In this document: one piece after another, positions 1 to 11,659 of the stretch
How positions within the stretch are numbered: the first letter of the stretch is position 1
Layout of the letters: each line of letters opens with the position of its first letter
DNA from: Aphelenchoides besseyi
Taxonomy: Eukaryota > Nematoda > Chromadorea > Rhabditida > Aphelenchoididae
Length of the DNA stretch: 64,000 bases
Assembly: GCA_024699855.1 (NCBI GenBank)
Contig: JAMPIQ010000001.1
Span: 13,020,001 to 13,084,000, forward strand
Direction of reading: 5' to 3'
Notes under the pieces: model-generated
What the model saw: the letters and a program-made list of their open reading frames with translations, nothing else
The model's database searches: none
Told to the model about the DNA's origin: nothing
Made by a program: the position numbers and the translations under genes

Positions 1-1456
1 ATTTGCGTGTTGCACAATTTCCAATTACACTCAAAGGTCGTCCAATCAATTAACAGTATAACCATCTATTATTCAGGAGCAATGGTTACGGTGGATAATG
101 GCAATTATATGGTTTTCATGTGCTCTTTGAATGTCAGTTCGATTCGAGAACTTATCGACAGAAATTTGTACGTCTCTGACATTCAACGTCATGACTCAAC
201 ACGAGATCTGATTATGTTGAACCAATCGCGTTTGTCGTGAGTTTCCAAGAGATGATAATGTACTTGAAATGCTTACAGTCAAGTTGAATTGAATCGTCGA
301 TTGGAAGAAACAACTCGGAATCTGAAGCAAATGGCCGTTGTTTTGGAAGGCGAAAAACAAAAAACCGAAGATCTGCTTTGCGAGTTGATGCCCGCTTCTG
401 TTGCTGAAAGTTTACGTCAAGGAAACACCGTAGAAGCAAGTGAGTTTTCAGAAGCGTCGATTTTGTTCACGGACATCGTCACATTCACGAACATCTGTGC
501 AATGTGCTCACCCTACGATGTGGTTAATTTGTTAAACGATCTCTATCTTCGCTTTGATTCGATCGTTGGACTGGTAGGTTTGAAGTTGTAAAATCAATCA
601 AAATTAAGGTTTTAGCACGACGTTTACAAAGTTGAAACAATTGGTAAAACTATTGGAACAGCAATCTTAACATAGAGTTTAGGTGATGCTTACATGATTG
701 TTGGCGGCGTTCCGACTGAATCGCCGCTCCACGCTGAACGAGTACTCAATGCATCGATTGCATTGTTGATGGAATCCAAATACGTTCATTCACCAATCAC
801 ACATCAAGCGATTAAAATTCGCGTTGGTGTTCATGTAAACTTTAGTACTAAACTTTTTTTACAGTTGTTTGTAGACTGGGCCCGTTATTTCTGGAGTTGT
901 TGGAATCAAAATGCCACGGTAAGTTCGATTTTGAAGTATCAAGCTCCTCGTCTTACAGCTATTGTCTATTTGGAAGTACAGTCACCATTGCGAATCGAAT
1001 GGAATCAACTGGGATGCCCTGTCGGATTCATGTCAGCGAGCTGACACGTGATCACGCTCTCGAAACAAATCCGAGTTTTCAGTTCACAGATCGTGGTCTT
1101 GTGAATGTTACGATAAGACTATTGAATTAATTGACTGCTTTATTACAATGGTTTTAAGGCAAAGACCAAAAGATGCACACGTACTTCTTGGAAAGAAACG
1201 ACAGTCGAAGTGTTTGGGATCTGTGTGGTAGAGAGCGGAAGCCTGAGCACACGTTGGATGGATACACAGAACTTCATCAGGTCGCAGGAATGGAGGAAAC
1301 AAGTGAAAAGAAGTTGATCCAGAACGTCAATAATCAGGCAATTTACTCATAGCTGACTGTTTACCTTCCGCTTTTCAGACCAATGGCTTCGTTCACAAGA
1401 AGAAACCGGAGAATGGAAATGTTGGCATCTGTTCGGCTGCTTGTCAAATCTTGTAA
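1..1456 (+). CDS. Soluble guanylate cyclase, atypical (beta-like) subunit, 3' part
   Basis: This gene makes cGMP from GTP; relatives are the nematode gas-sensing GCY-31 to GCY-37 enzymes. The 5' end, with the haem-binding H-NOX domain, lies outside the window. Exons read about 1-36, 77-236, 279-573, 616-643, 683-834, 875-918, 959-~1105, ~1159-1325 and 1379-1456. The first two encode the end of the HNOBA domain (LYVSDIQRHDSTRDL), then the signalling helix and the class III cyclase domain. Metal-binding aspartates are in LFTDIVTF and GDAYM. Guanine-recognition residues are the E of KVETIGD and the C of YCLFGSTV, and the catalytic N/R pair sits in ANRMESTG, so both half-sites are present and a homodimer is possible. 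The C terminus ends CQIL, a CaaX-like box. The intron near 1106-1158 has no clean donor and its boundary is uncertain. Confidence 0.85.
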
Positions 1457-1544
1457 TCGTCGATTATCTTTCTATTTTAAAATCTGAACATCTTAATACC
1501 ATAGAAATCAAATAAAAGTTTATTTTCGTAACAACAAACTGATC

Positions 1545-2190
1545 TCAATTGACATTTTTGTTGCCGTTTGGCTTCATTCCAACTTCTTGATTAAACACGC
1601 CGCTTTGTGGTTGCAACGGTTTTTGCTGAAATTGAAAGTTCAAATCAGATGAAAGTAGTGCGTTTACTGACGTCAGGTTTGACGACAAGTTGTGGGTTTT
1701 GGACATTGTTGTTTGGCATCATTGGTTGTAAAACGAGGCCTTGATCGGTCGTCTGCGGCGTGTAAATGGGACTTTGTACAGGCGTTTTCATTTTGATTGG
1801 CGGATTATTAGGATCGCTTGCGACATTTGCCATCTCATTGGTGGCATCAAATTGAAGATTTAGACTTGAATTCCGTTCTTCGGCGTCTTGTTTGAGGGCT
1901 TTTTGTTTCAAAAGCATAACCACTTAATCACTGTTTCAAGCCAACAATCCAAACCTTTTTCTTCTTTTCACTTCTTATATACAACCACGTGCCCAAATTG
2001 ATCATTGCCATGATGAAATTAAACACAAAAAGAGAACTGAAAGAACTTGAACACCGGTTTGTACAACTTACATCATAGCTGCGTAACATTTCCGCGGTAA
2101 ATTGCCTCTAAAACGATGTTGATATGGAGACGTTTATGGCCGAAAAACTTGCACTGAAATATCCCACCAGGAGACGATTTTCACTCGCAT
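1545..2190 (-). CDS. Multi-pass membrane protein with long polar tail (likely four-TM family)
   Basis: I do not recognise a named family. The last TM reads FNFIMAMINLGTWLYIR and is followed directly by a polar, Asn/Gln/Pro-rich tail of about 110 residues that ends VGMKPNGNKNVN. TM plus basic residues plus tail matches the C-terminal layout of the four-TM proteins clustered at 36-59 kb. Exons inferred on the minus strand: an upstream piece starting near 2190 (MRVKIVSWWDISV), the TM exon about 2090-1970, the main tail exon about 1922-1678 and a last exon ending at stop 1545-1547. The first join works only with a GC donor (GCAAGT). The first TM segments were not found and the true start may lie upstream. 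Antisense open frames in this interval look like shadows. Confidence 0.5.
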
Positions 2191-2710
2191 TTGACTCGAC
2201 CAACAAACTTCGAATGAACCAAACGATTGAAAGAAAAGTTTTGCAGATTTACTGAATCATTCGGTTGAGAAAAAGCTGCTGAACAGTCAGGGAATACCAA
2301 TTTTTTGTTGATTCAGATTAAAATTGTTCTGTTTTCAAATTTCACTCAAGAATGTTAAGGAGACAAACAACTTCTTACCTCATACATCGTCTATATGTTC
2401 GATCCTTCAAGCGTTTCTATCGCAGTTAATAGCCATGTTTTTAGGTTGCAAATTCTTTCTGTTTGTTCACGTTAAATTATCCCCGCCTATTGAATGACCT
2501 CGACTTGATAGATCGACGAACAAAGGGCATCGCCGTAGGCAGTCGGAAACTCGGTCAATCGGACGATCCGAAGTTGCCGTCCACCGACTTTCGAACCTTT
2601 TGCGCAATTCAGTTTATCGATGAGCGACCTTGTTTAGTTGGTGAATTGACTTTCGTTGTTGTTTTGACGAGTATTTGGATTTAAATCAATTGATATTTTA
2701 CAGTTGAGCA

Positions 2711-4052
2711 ATGGATTACTGGCAGTTGTTATCGCTCGTTTTATCTGTAGTTTTGTTGATTGAAACCACGGAAGGTGGAATGGTCAATGTTTGCAGCGAC
2801 TTGGACAACTGTGTTGCTTGTACCGAATCATACGTTCATATCTTCTCTTTCCGTGAACATTGCAGGTAACTATCGGAACTGGTCGTTGTAATTGATTCCC
2901 ATTCACAGGTGGTGTTATGCGACTTCAACCTGTGGCGGACCGATTGCTTGTCCAAGTGGAAGTGCAACGGCACAACGTGACGCTTTCAAATGCCCACAAA
3001 AAGCATCGGTAGCCAAAGGTCGTCGGTACACGGACAAACTCGGTCGAAGTTTGTATGCGTTGAATTTGGCAGCCAAACAAAAGAGTCCAGCCGCGTGTTT
3101 AAATAGCACAAGACCAGATGTCAAGTCGGTTTGTGCTGAGTATATATAGCAAAAACGACTTCAGATTATACAAATACTATGAAGTGGATTGCGATCAGAC
3201 GAGAAACACGTGCGCTGGAATGTTAGCGGTTTCGGACGAAGCGAAAGCTCTTTACGTGATTTACAAGGGCAACAATGTGGATAAGCAGTTGTTCCAAGTA
3301 AAAGAAGATAATCATTGCACGAACAATCGCAACGTTTAGGAGTTCGTTCATGGCATTGCCGCTCAATTGGGAGCGTGGGAGAAGTTCGTCAACGGCACGG
3401 GAGTCATGACTTATTTTCACGGTGCCTTCACGCGACTTTTCCTTGAAGGAGGAATGAAAGACGATCTTATTAAACTACGTGAGCAACATAAGGACTATCG
3501 CGTTTGGGTGACAGGTGAAATTGCATTGACTTTGTGGATATGAAATGTAATTTAAGGTCACTCACTTGGAGGTTCTCTTGCCTCGATGACTGCTCTTTAT
3601 TTGGTCAATCAAACGATCTTCACGGGCGACAAAATTAAGTTGGTTACCTTCGGTGAACCGCGAACCGGAAACTATCTTTACGCAAAAGCAATTGAAAGAA
3701 ATTTGAATTTCCGATATCGTGTAATTCATCGAAATGATGCGGTAAGATTATATCTTTGCCAAATTGTAAATAAGTCTTTTAGTTGACGAACATTCCAGCC
3801 TCAGTTGATCCGGACAACATGTTCTTGAGCGTTGCATCGGCTGAGCGTCAACCGTTTTTCTACCGTTTTGCTGTTCATTACGACAACGACATGTCACGTG
3901 AAGAAGATCAATTCGAATTGTGCGAACATCCTGAGGATCACCATTGTCGAAACTTAGCTTTGGCAGTTGACGTGAACGATCACTTGACGTACTTTGGTGT
4001 CAAAGCAGACGACTTCTTGAAAGCCGGTTGTCCAAAGTCGATGTTACTTTAA
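2711..4052 (+). CDS. Secreted class 3 lipase (alpha/beta hydrolase)
   Basis: Predicted secreted triacylglycerol lipase of the fungal lipase-3 fold, a family expanded in nematodes. Exons: 2711-2865, 2909-3124, 3165-3297, 3340-3514, 3557-3741, 3783-4052. The protein begins with a signal peptide (MDYWQLLSLVLSVVLLIETT) and then a Cys-rich segment (CSDLDNCVACTESY...HCRWCYATSTC) typical of worm lipases of this class. The nucleophile elbow GHSLGG spans the intron at 3515-3556. The catalytic Asp is probably in VIHRNDA and the His in VNDHLTYF near the C terminus. The enzyme looks complete and active. An acceptor-like tttacag lies just before the start codon, which fits trans-splicing. Confidence 0.88.
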
Positions 4053-4287
4053 CGGTTTTTTGTCTTTTCCCGAAAATTTTAACTTCAAACCAAAAGTCGA
4101 AGATTCTCAATGGTTGTAATTAGCAAGTAAAACCCTTTTCAACGCGTTTATTGTTCATGCTCATGCGGCAAACTAAAAGCATTGACAGTAGAAAAATAAG
4201 TTAAGAACAAACAGTCACGTTTTAGCGCCCAATTTCTACAGTAGTAAACGAGAGATAGTTGGTGTAACAAGAAACGATGCAACGGTG

Positions 4288-4666
4288 TTAGTAAAAGAAT
4301 CTGGATCGCATAATCGGATGGTAAATTTTTCGTTCTTTTGTGGCTTTTCCTTCCACTGATGGCTGAATTGTGGTTGTTATCAATGAAAGCGGATCGGAAG
4401 CTGTTTTGAAACTCTGAAACTTATTTTCATACAAACACGATAACACTAGAATCTTACGTTCGAACGAGACGGATGAACATACGAGAGATCGACACCATAG
4501 CGCACAAACAGTGGCGATCGAAGTGAACGCCAAACTCGAGGACTGAAAATGGAATGAAATGTTGAGGTATGTCAGCCTACCTATTAGCCATATCCCCATT
4601 GAGATTGTTGGATTGAGCAGCAGCCATAGTAATCACAAACGAGAGAAACAAAACGGGCGAAAACAT
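4288..4666 (-). CDS. Small secreted peptide or neuropeptide-like precursor
   Basis: Three exons (4666-4581, 4542-4458, 4413-4288) join in frame across two canonical GT-AG introns to give a protein of about 98 residues. It starts with a hydrophobic signal peptide (MFSPVLFLSFVITMAAAQ) and contains no cysteine after it. The mature part is rich in Arg, Ser and Pro; it includes SPLFVRYG and ends IMRSRFFY. The length, signal peptide and Arg-flanked aromatic segments resemble a neuropeptide precursor, and the RYG recalls RYamide/luqin peptides, but no dibasic GKR cleavage site follows it, so that assignment is weak. It lies tail-to-tail with the lipase gene. It could equally be a short cuticle or antimicrobial peptide. 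Confidence 0.55.
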
Positions 4667-5664
4667 TTTGAACTGAAACAAGTAGTATCGGTTGAGTACC
4701 GTAGTTGTTTAACCGTGTGGTTTCGAATGAGCGATTCAAAACGTGTGACCTTTCTTTTAAAGTCACTTAATGGCACTGTCTTCCGCGATGTTGAGCCACT
4801 TGTTTGTTTGTGAGCGGAAGTGCCGTGAATTGACCGTAAGCTAAACCGTCGAGTTCTGCGGCTCAAATTACATTACAATCATGAGTTCAGGAGCAATAGT
4901 TTTTTTCATGCCACGTTGTCATAATATACTCGTCATTTTAAGCAAATAGACCAACGCGACAGTTTAACCGAACGTTTGTTTGATCAAAGACCGATGGTTC
5001 GAGCTTTCAAATTGATCGAACAAAAGTCGGGAATCTGAAGACACGTGGATCTTGAGGCCAAAAATACACGCGTCCCACGTCTTCGTCTGCTCTCCGTCGA
5101 CATTTCGAATTTAACGGATTAACATTTCAAAGTAAACATCCGACTAGAAAACGAGATGCCTACAATCCGCGTATTTGAAAAAACTTCTAATCACAAATTG
5201 CGGAGGACGTCGAAACCGAAAATATCCTCGAGTTGAATGTCAACAAACATCTTTACATCACTTCTAATAACCTTGTAGTTCGATGAAAACCTTAGGTCCA
5301 AATACCCAAAAAGCAGTTTAAAAACAAACGAAACAGTGGCCCTACGATAACTTGCAAACAATCCACAAATATGCTCATACACGATCACAGTCGCTTTGTT
5401 ATGGGTTTTAAAATGAGTTGATTGTCGTTGACTGAAATCGACAAAACCTTTGAGTTTCAAACGGAAATCTTTGCATTCAATTTGCCTTCGAACCGTCGAA
5501 GTCTTTTTTCGTTGTTTTCTCAACCGATCGACCACTAATTTTCTAGTCGTTTATCTAATAGCTTCAATATTTCTGCGTAATTCCCGTCAATTTAATAGTG
5601 AGCATCGTTCGGGTCGTCGTTGCAGTCAAATTGCACCTTCAGAATGTGCAATTGATCGAGAACA
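4667..5664. other. Intergenic region, no supported gene
   Basis: About 1 kb between the divergent secreted peptide gene (minus) and the Polo-like kinase (plus). It contains a 114-codon minus-strand open frame at 5191-5535, which has no signal peptide, recognisable motif or supporting splice structure. The region probably holds the promoters of both flanking genes. No other structure was recognised. Confidence 0.5.
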
Positions 5665-6935
5665 ATGTCTGGAGTTCACAACAAACCATCACGTCAACGA
5701 GGCTCTTTAAGCGGTCCACTTCCGGAAAGTGTGCTCATCAATGGTGAATATGTTGCTTTCAATGTTGGACAGTTTTTGGGCAAAGGATCGTTTGCCAACG
5801 TCTACAAGTTCGTTTCGCCTCAACTGACAGCGGCCGGTAAAGTTATTTCGAAGCATATGTTGAAGGAAAAACACAAATGTGATATGGTATGTGGCAGTTG
5901 TAACTATGAATGAATGTTTTTGGGTTTAGATTCGCAACGAAATTGGGATCCACAATAAACTACACCACGAACACATCGTAGAAATGTACGCTTCGTGGAA
6001 CGACGACTCCAACATTTACATGCTTCTCGAGCTCTGTACTTCACGTTCGCTCTTCGAATTGCATTTGGCTCGTCATGCGATTAGCGAAGCTGAGACTCGA
6101 TATTTCATGCGTCAGACTATCTCGGCAATTGGATATCTTCACGACAAATTGATTGTGCATCGAGACATCAAACTGGGGAACTTGCTAATCAACGACCAAA
6201 TGAAAGTCAAATTGGCGGATTTTGGGATGGCGGTTCAATTGCGAAATCCGTACAATATTCTTCAGCAGTTTTGCGGAACACCAAATTACATTGGTGTTGT
6301 CAAATTCGTTTGATTTCCTATGAACTCTAATGTGTTTTAGCGCCAGAGATCCTCTTTCAAAGCGGCTACAGTTTTCCGGTTGATGTGTGGAGTTTGGGAG
6401 TTTGTTGCTACACACTGATGGTTGGAGTTCCGCCATTTGAGACGAAGAGCGTGAAAGTAAGTGGTTGTTGATTGTTTAAGGACTAATCGCAAGTTTAGGC
6501 GACTTACATGCAAATCAAAAGTGGACATTACACGGTGCCAGCACATGTGAGTTCATCCGCTCGTTTCGTTATCTCCGAACTTCTTCAAGCCAATCCATCA
6601 TCACGACCCATGGCTAAGTGCATTGAGAAATATCCGTGGTTCAATGAGGGATTCACACCCCGTGAATTTCCATCGACGTGTTGCGTTGTTAGTCCATGTA
6701 TCAATCAGAATTCGGATTACGGCACAGCTGCCAAAATGGACGCAGTACGTTTGTTTGCTTCTTAACATCTTAGTGCCAGTTTTAGGGAGATGTTAGGACG
6801 CAGTTTGGAAAGTGTGCAAATCGAAACGTGAAAACTTACCAACCAACTTCCCAGTTGATTGAAGACAAGTCAGTAATGCGCAGTTTTGTGGACGAAAAGA
6901 ATGCACTTCCACTGTCTTATCTTATGCAAATTTGA
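5665..6935 (+). CDS. Polo-like kinase, kinase domain
   Basis: Ser/Thr kinase of the Polo family. Exons: 5665-5886, 5930-6293, 6341-6456, 6499-6744, 6786-6935. The glycine loop is [10 protein letters not shown], the beta-3 lysine is in AAGKVI, and the catalytic loop [13 protein letters not shown] and APE (spanning the intron at 6294-6340) are intact. The PLK1-3 signature after the kinase domain is recognisable as [12 protein letters not shown] (GYxPxxLPxxC in PLK1), which favours PLK1-3 over PLK4. The last exon runs about 50 residues to a stop at 6933-6935 without a polo box. A polo-box-like sequence lies about 370 bp downstream, so this is either a kinase-only product or the exons joining the two were missed. 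Confidence 0.8.
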
Positions 6936-7307
6936 TTTCATTGCGTCGAATTTGTTTATTTGTTTAAAGACGCAAGTTTAAAGAGACAAAATTAATGGTT
7001 CAAAGTTAATGATTTACAGTGAATGAATTGTAGTGAATGAATCGAAGTAAAAAACAATGTGAGAATTGAAAGAGAATTACTCGTGTTACGATGTGGTGAC
7101 TAAATGAAAGAGTTATGACGTGAATTGAAAATTGGAAGACGAAAACGTACAACGGAAATCGAAGAACAAAAGAAACCGAAATAGAACTACGAATCTTCAT
7201 CGGCATCTGAGAGATTGATTGTAGACGAAAGTTCATCGGAATCGGTGTCAGGAAAAAGGTTAAAAAGTAAGAACCATTTCGTCTTCAGATTTCTTGTGTT
7301 ATTGCAG

Positions 7308-7583
7308 TGAATATCTGCCAATCAATGGTTCTAAGTTGGCACGTTGGCCGGGAATGAAAGGTTGGTATTTGACCGAAAAAGAAACGTGCATGTTGATTAG
7401 CGATGGAACATTTCAAGTAAACAATCTGGTTCGCTCTCATTCCTCCTTCTACTCTACGCTTATGTTTAGAATACCCACCACAAAGTGGTCGTTTCTCCGA
7501 CTCTTCCGATCATCACATTCATCGAACTGTCCGGCAAATGGTCCACGTACCAAGTCAAAACCCCGTTGTCCAGTGCGAATTAA
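7308..7583 (+). CDS. Polo-box (PB2-like) exons downstream of the kinase
   Basis: Two exons (7308-7416 and 7470-7583) read as one polo-box-like strand set: LARWPGMKGWYLTEKETCML, then LISDGTFQ joined to HHKVVVSPTLPIITFIE and ending TYQVKTPLSSAN before a TAA. This corresponds to the second polo box of PLK1-type kinases (the EGDELARLPYLRTW region onward). The 6936-7300 interval between it and the kinase does not show PB1. Possible readings are a 3' portion of the upstream kinase gene via unidentified exons, a separate gene, or a remnant of a damaged PLK gene. The start of this unit is not defined. Confidence 0.5.
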
Positions 7584-9454
7584 CAGACAATTCGAAAGAT
7601 GTTGCAATCGGTTGGAGAAGTTGCACGTTTGATGCGGAAAAACGGTTCAATTCCCGGTGTTCAGAATGTCCGAACAACAACACACCTGTGAACGGTAATT
7701 TGGCATTTAAGAGTCTTAATTGTCTTCCAATTTCAATGAACTCTGCCTTTTATCTGGTGTAAAAACGTTCGGTTTGTGCGAGGTACCTAATCGCCGTCTT
7801 ATATTGATTTTTGTCTTGTCGTTATGAGAGAACTATATTTAAATAAACTTTTCACTGTTCGATCAGCAACACGGAACTTCGAGCTGATGACAAAGACGCA
7901 GCTTTTTTATTGTTTGTGATTTGACTGCAAACAATCGGAATCGCATTTATCGACGTGCAGTTTTTATCGTTTGCTTCTGCCGCAACAATTCTGAGATGAC
8001 GCAACTTATTGGTTTCATTTTTGATGACAATTCGACTCGTGACTACGCAAATTGGCGAACCAGTTGCCCAGTGTGTTAACGTCGATTTGTGATCGTGATC
8101 ATCTCGAACGCTCTTTTGGAGGTAGTAAGCGTTTTAGTCGGAATTTTTGTCCTAACAATCGGTTTTAATCGCCTTCGAGTTCCGATGATCGTTCGTTTTG
8201 GTCGTGGATCGACAAGATTCGTGCAATGAACTCGATTTTATTGGAATCCTACTGATTACTTCGCAACTCTCGAGTGTGGCTCTGATCTTTAAATCGTTTT
8301 GTTTAGGTGGTCCTGATTGAAAGTTTGTTTGTTCAGTCGAAGCTTAGAAACAAGCGCATTAACAATCCTTTTTGTTGTTGCAACTTTTTATGTGATTGCA
8401 ATTGACGTTTGGAAGAAAATTTCGGCCAACTACCGGCTTGCTACCTTAAAGCACTGGTTGCAAAATAGAAACAACAAACCAAGTTGAAGACTTTAAAATT
8501 AGATGCAACTCGAACAAGCTTCTCATACTCGTCGATTACAAGATGAACGCCTGTTTCGGTCTCAATTGATCTCTTTTGTTACTTGACGTCATTAGTCAGC
8601 AGCTGGAGTCTAAATTCAGTATCTCAAAGACAATGCAGTGTTGATGCAGTTCGGCATTTATTTGATCTTGACCGTAAGATGGAAATTGCGGATTGAATTT
8701 CACAGCGACAAAAATCTGCAGATGTCATTTTGGAAATTAGCTTTACATTTGCTTTGGTACCGTGTTTAGAGTTTCCTCACGACTCCACTGTATAGTAAGA
8801 ATCAGCGAAGTTAACGTGTTGAAATTTGCTTCCTGGTTGTGTTTGAAAAGAAACTGTTGGGTCATTTTGATTTTACTGTAACTCCACGAATATGAATGAA
8901 CATTTCGGATCGTGGAGCACTCTTTTCGTTCCGATTGTTGTTTGAAATTAAAACGAATAATCTGAATTCCAAGTTTGTTCGTAGTCGAAAGATGCTGTTT
9001 GACTCACTTATCAGTTTTTCTTTCAAACGTGAAACCCGAAACTTTTTTGTCGTTTGATGCAAAACGATCGGCATATAACGTCGAGAGGTTATCAGTTGTA
9101 GGTGGAAATGTTTGAATGCAAATGTTCAAGTCATTACGTTTAACACAATCATCGACATCTCATGAACTCTGAACGTGCTCTTGAGTCTTCGAACTGTTTA
9201 TTCTCATTCCCATCGTTCGTCTTGCAGGCGCGTTTAGTCGGGTGGTGAGTGCGTTTGCATTGGGCGCACGAGGAGCTCGAACGATCGATGATGAATGGGG
9301 AATTACCAATTGAATAGGAGTCTCGGCTTCAAATGAAATTATTCCGGCTGCTTTTACAGAGATCGTTCTTTTGCCGTGAACTAATGTTGATCGTATTCGA
9401 GCTGATCAAATCGGTTTCAGGCATTTTGACTCGTAACTTGAGTTCAACGGCAAA
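7584..9454. other. Long intergenic region, no supported gene
   Basis: Nearly 1.9 kb without a convincing coding frame: short open frames only, no motif and no consistent splice-linked exons. It may contain the 3' end of the polo-box transcript and the promoter of the cytochrome b561 gene, which has an acceptor-like tttcagg near 9414-9420 ahead of its start. Confidence 0.45.
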
Positions 9455-10495
9455 ATGGCAGAAGAGACGAATTACATCTACTGTTTTATGATTTACATCA
9501 TTGGCCACTTGTTCGGTCTTTCCGCGTTGTTTTGGGTTGGAATGTGGATTGACTACGATAAATCAGGGTAACTAAAACTACTCAGAAAACGATTGATGAT
9601 TCTCGTTCAAGATTTGGATTTCACGAACGTGCGGATTTGGAGTTCAAATTTCATCCGATTTGCATGGCTCTGTCCTTAGTTTTCTTGAACGGTGAAGCGG
9701 TGATGATATACAGAGGACTTCGATTTTGGCCTAAATTTGTTACCAAAGCAATTCACGCCGTATTGCATACTGTGTGCTTTGTTTTCATGGTTCTTGGTTT
9801 GAAGGTAAGAGCAGAAGATTGTTATTCAAGGTTTTTAATTCATTTTAGGCAGCTTGGGATTATCACGATTATCATCGTACGAACGGAGTCATTACTCCAA
9901 CTCCCAATGCTCTTTATCCACATTCATGGGTGGGACTAGCAACGGCGTCGCTATACGGAGTTCAGTTTGCCGGAGGAATTGTTGCATTTTATATTCCATC
10001 AACACCAATGCACGTTCGAGCCGCGTAGCAATCATTTCAATTGCTCTGTACTGTCGATGATTTTCAGGTTTATGCCCGTTCATCGATCTGCTGGCTTGCT
10101 GATCTTCGCCTTTTCATTGGGAGCTGCACTGATGGGAACCGGCGAAAAAGCAGCTTTTTTACGTGAGTTCACAATCATTTGGATTTAGGACCATAATTTC
10201 AGTCAAATGTAAACCATCTAATACGCTGTGCACAGAGAATCTATACGTGAATTTCTTCGCTTTATCGTTATTGGGATACGGTGCATGTGTGATGTTGATG
10301 GCAAGTTGATTGTTCGTAGATTAGCATTTCAGTTCTTTACAGACTATTCCACCAAACTGGATACGAAAACCTTTGCCGTCTGAATTGCCACCTTCCCAAA
10401 TTGTACAAATTCATCCACACAACAATCGAGAGACTTTGACTTTTAAAACACAAGTCAACGGCGATCATCAGGATTCGTTTAAGACCTCTTTATAA
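9455..10495 (+). CDS. Cytochrome b561 family transmembrane electron carrier
   Basis: Six-TM di-haem ascorbate-dependent ferric or monodehydroascorbate reductase family. Exons: 9455-9567, 9612-9804, 9849-10024, 10068-10162, 10203-10300, 10343-10495. The family hallmark after TM1 is clear: LEFKFHPICMALSLVFLNGE followed by AVMIYR (HP and GE are the conserved pairs). Further histidines that could bind haem are in IHAVLHTVCF, ALYPHSWVGLA and PVHRSAGLL. The polar C-terminal tail ends SFKTSL. Length (about 275 aa) is normal. The last intron (10301-10342) starts with GCAAGT, so it is a GC-AG intron; no nearby GT restores the frame. Confidence 0.9.
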
Positions 10496-10683
10496 CCTGC
10501 ATTTGTTCTTTATGTTCTTAAAACACATGACAATCTCTTTCAGACGTTAAAATCGAAGGGTTCCAAATCAATTGTTTTGTAATTAACATATTCATTTAAT
10601 AAACTGTTGATTTATTTCAATCAGTAATCTCACTCTTCCATTCAAATCAATTGGTTCAAAGAAATCAGCTCTGGGTTTCTGTC

Positions 10684-11383
10684 ATGTCCTCAAATCGACA
10701 ACGTCAAAGAAACGGTAGTAAACGTAAATCAGTTCGACCACGACGTTTTCTTTCAAATCACAGAGCAACTCGACTTGGATCCGTCGGACGTGGTGAAGCC
10801 AACTTCTGTTCTTTTTAATCTCAAAGTTTTAGCGAATCCAAGTACTGTTTCTGATACTCACTCAAACACTCAAACCGAGGACACAAAAGGTACATTCACT
10901 CAAGGAACTTTCTTTTAAACGACATTCAGAAAACACTCGTAGTTTGGACGATCGAAAAAGCGGCAAAGAAACTGAACGTGCTGTCAAGTCAAAGCCACGA
11001 CCTCTCGGTCAAGCTTCAACGCGTAAACGAAGTAGTGATACAAAGTAAGTTCGAAGGATTATTACGAATGAACCGGTCGATTGTTTTCTAGACAAACTAA
11101 ATTATCTCCAGTCAATCGACAGAAGAACAAAACTCCACAAAATGAAACTCCACCAAAGAATCAGACGCCTTTGGAGCAGAAAGTTCCCAGTGAAACCGAT
11201 CTTTCGATTGTTCCGAAAAACGAAACTGACCGCATCACCACACCAAGTACGACGCCGATTACCACAACAACGAGCTCCACCACCCCGAGGAGTTTGTCGA
11301 ATTTATCATCCCCACGTTCGGACAATCAGAATCCAAAGGAAACGAAGAATCTCAGTCGTCGCAAAGTCAGAAAACCTGAATGA
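10684..11383 (+). CDS. Basic, Ser/Thr/Pro-rich disordered protein, unknown
   Basis: I do not recognise this protein. Four exons (10684 to about 10788, about 10835-10889, 10931-11043, 11092-11383) join with small GT-AG introns. The product is highly basic at the N terminus (MSSNRQRQRNGSKRKSVRPR), then Lys/Thr/Pro/Ser-rich low-complexity sequence (TTPSTTPITTTTSSTTPRSL) and a basic end (RRKVRKPE). There is no signal peptide or TM segment. Such composition fits a nuclear, sperm-chromatin or RNA-associated protein, but this is only a guess from composition. Confidence 0.55.
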
Positions 11384-11465
11384 GTGGTCGTGAAACCGCA
11401 TTTTTATTGTACTTTTGACTTGAAGATAAACATCACTTAAATTTTAAGTTTATTTCAATTATCAA

Positions 11466-11659
11466 CTAAGCCTCATCCTCATTGTCTTCTGGGAAGATGC
11501 GGGAGAAGCAGATCAAGTATATAGCCACGCTGGAATTTGTCATTAAAGTTGCTTTCATTTGATCACTTACATTCCAAAACAAACGGCAAAAATGGAAACA
11601 ACCAAAATGCACCATTCAACACTTGGAGCACGTTGTAAATTAGCGGGCATTCGGTTCAT
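11466..11659 (-). CDS. Short single-pass membrane protein
   Basis: Two exons join across a canonical intron near 11541-11570 to give about 50 residues: MNRMPANLQRAPSVEW, a TM helix (CILVVSIFAVCFGIVAIYLI), then CFSRIFPEDNEDEA. The frame stays open upstream of this ATG (...KPIHFNESCET), so the true start may be in an exon that was not identified. There is no recognisable family; the shape resembles small integral membrane proteins. An AT-rich region without clear genes (11660-12600) lies 5' of it. Confidence 0.42.

Noticed and set aside
5191..5535. 114-codon minus-strand open frame upstream of the Polo-like kinase
   Set aside because: No motif, signal, splice support or recognisable composition; likely chance frame in a promoter region.
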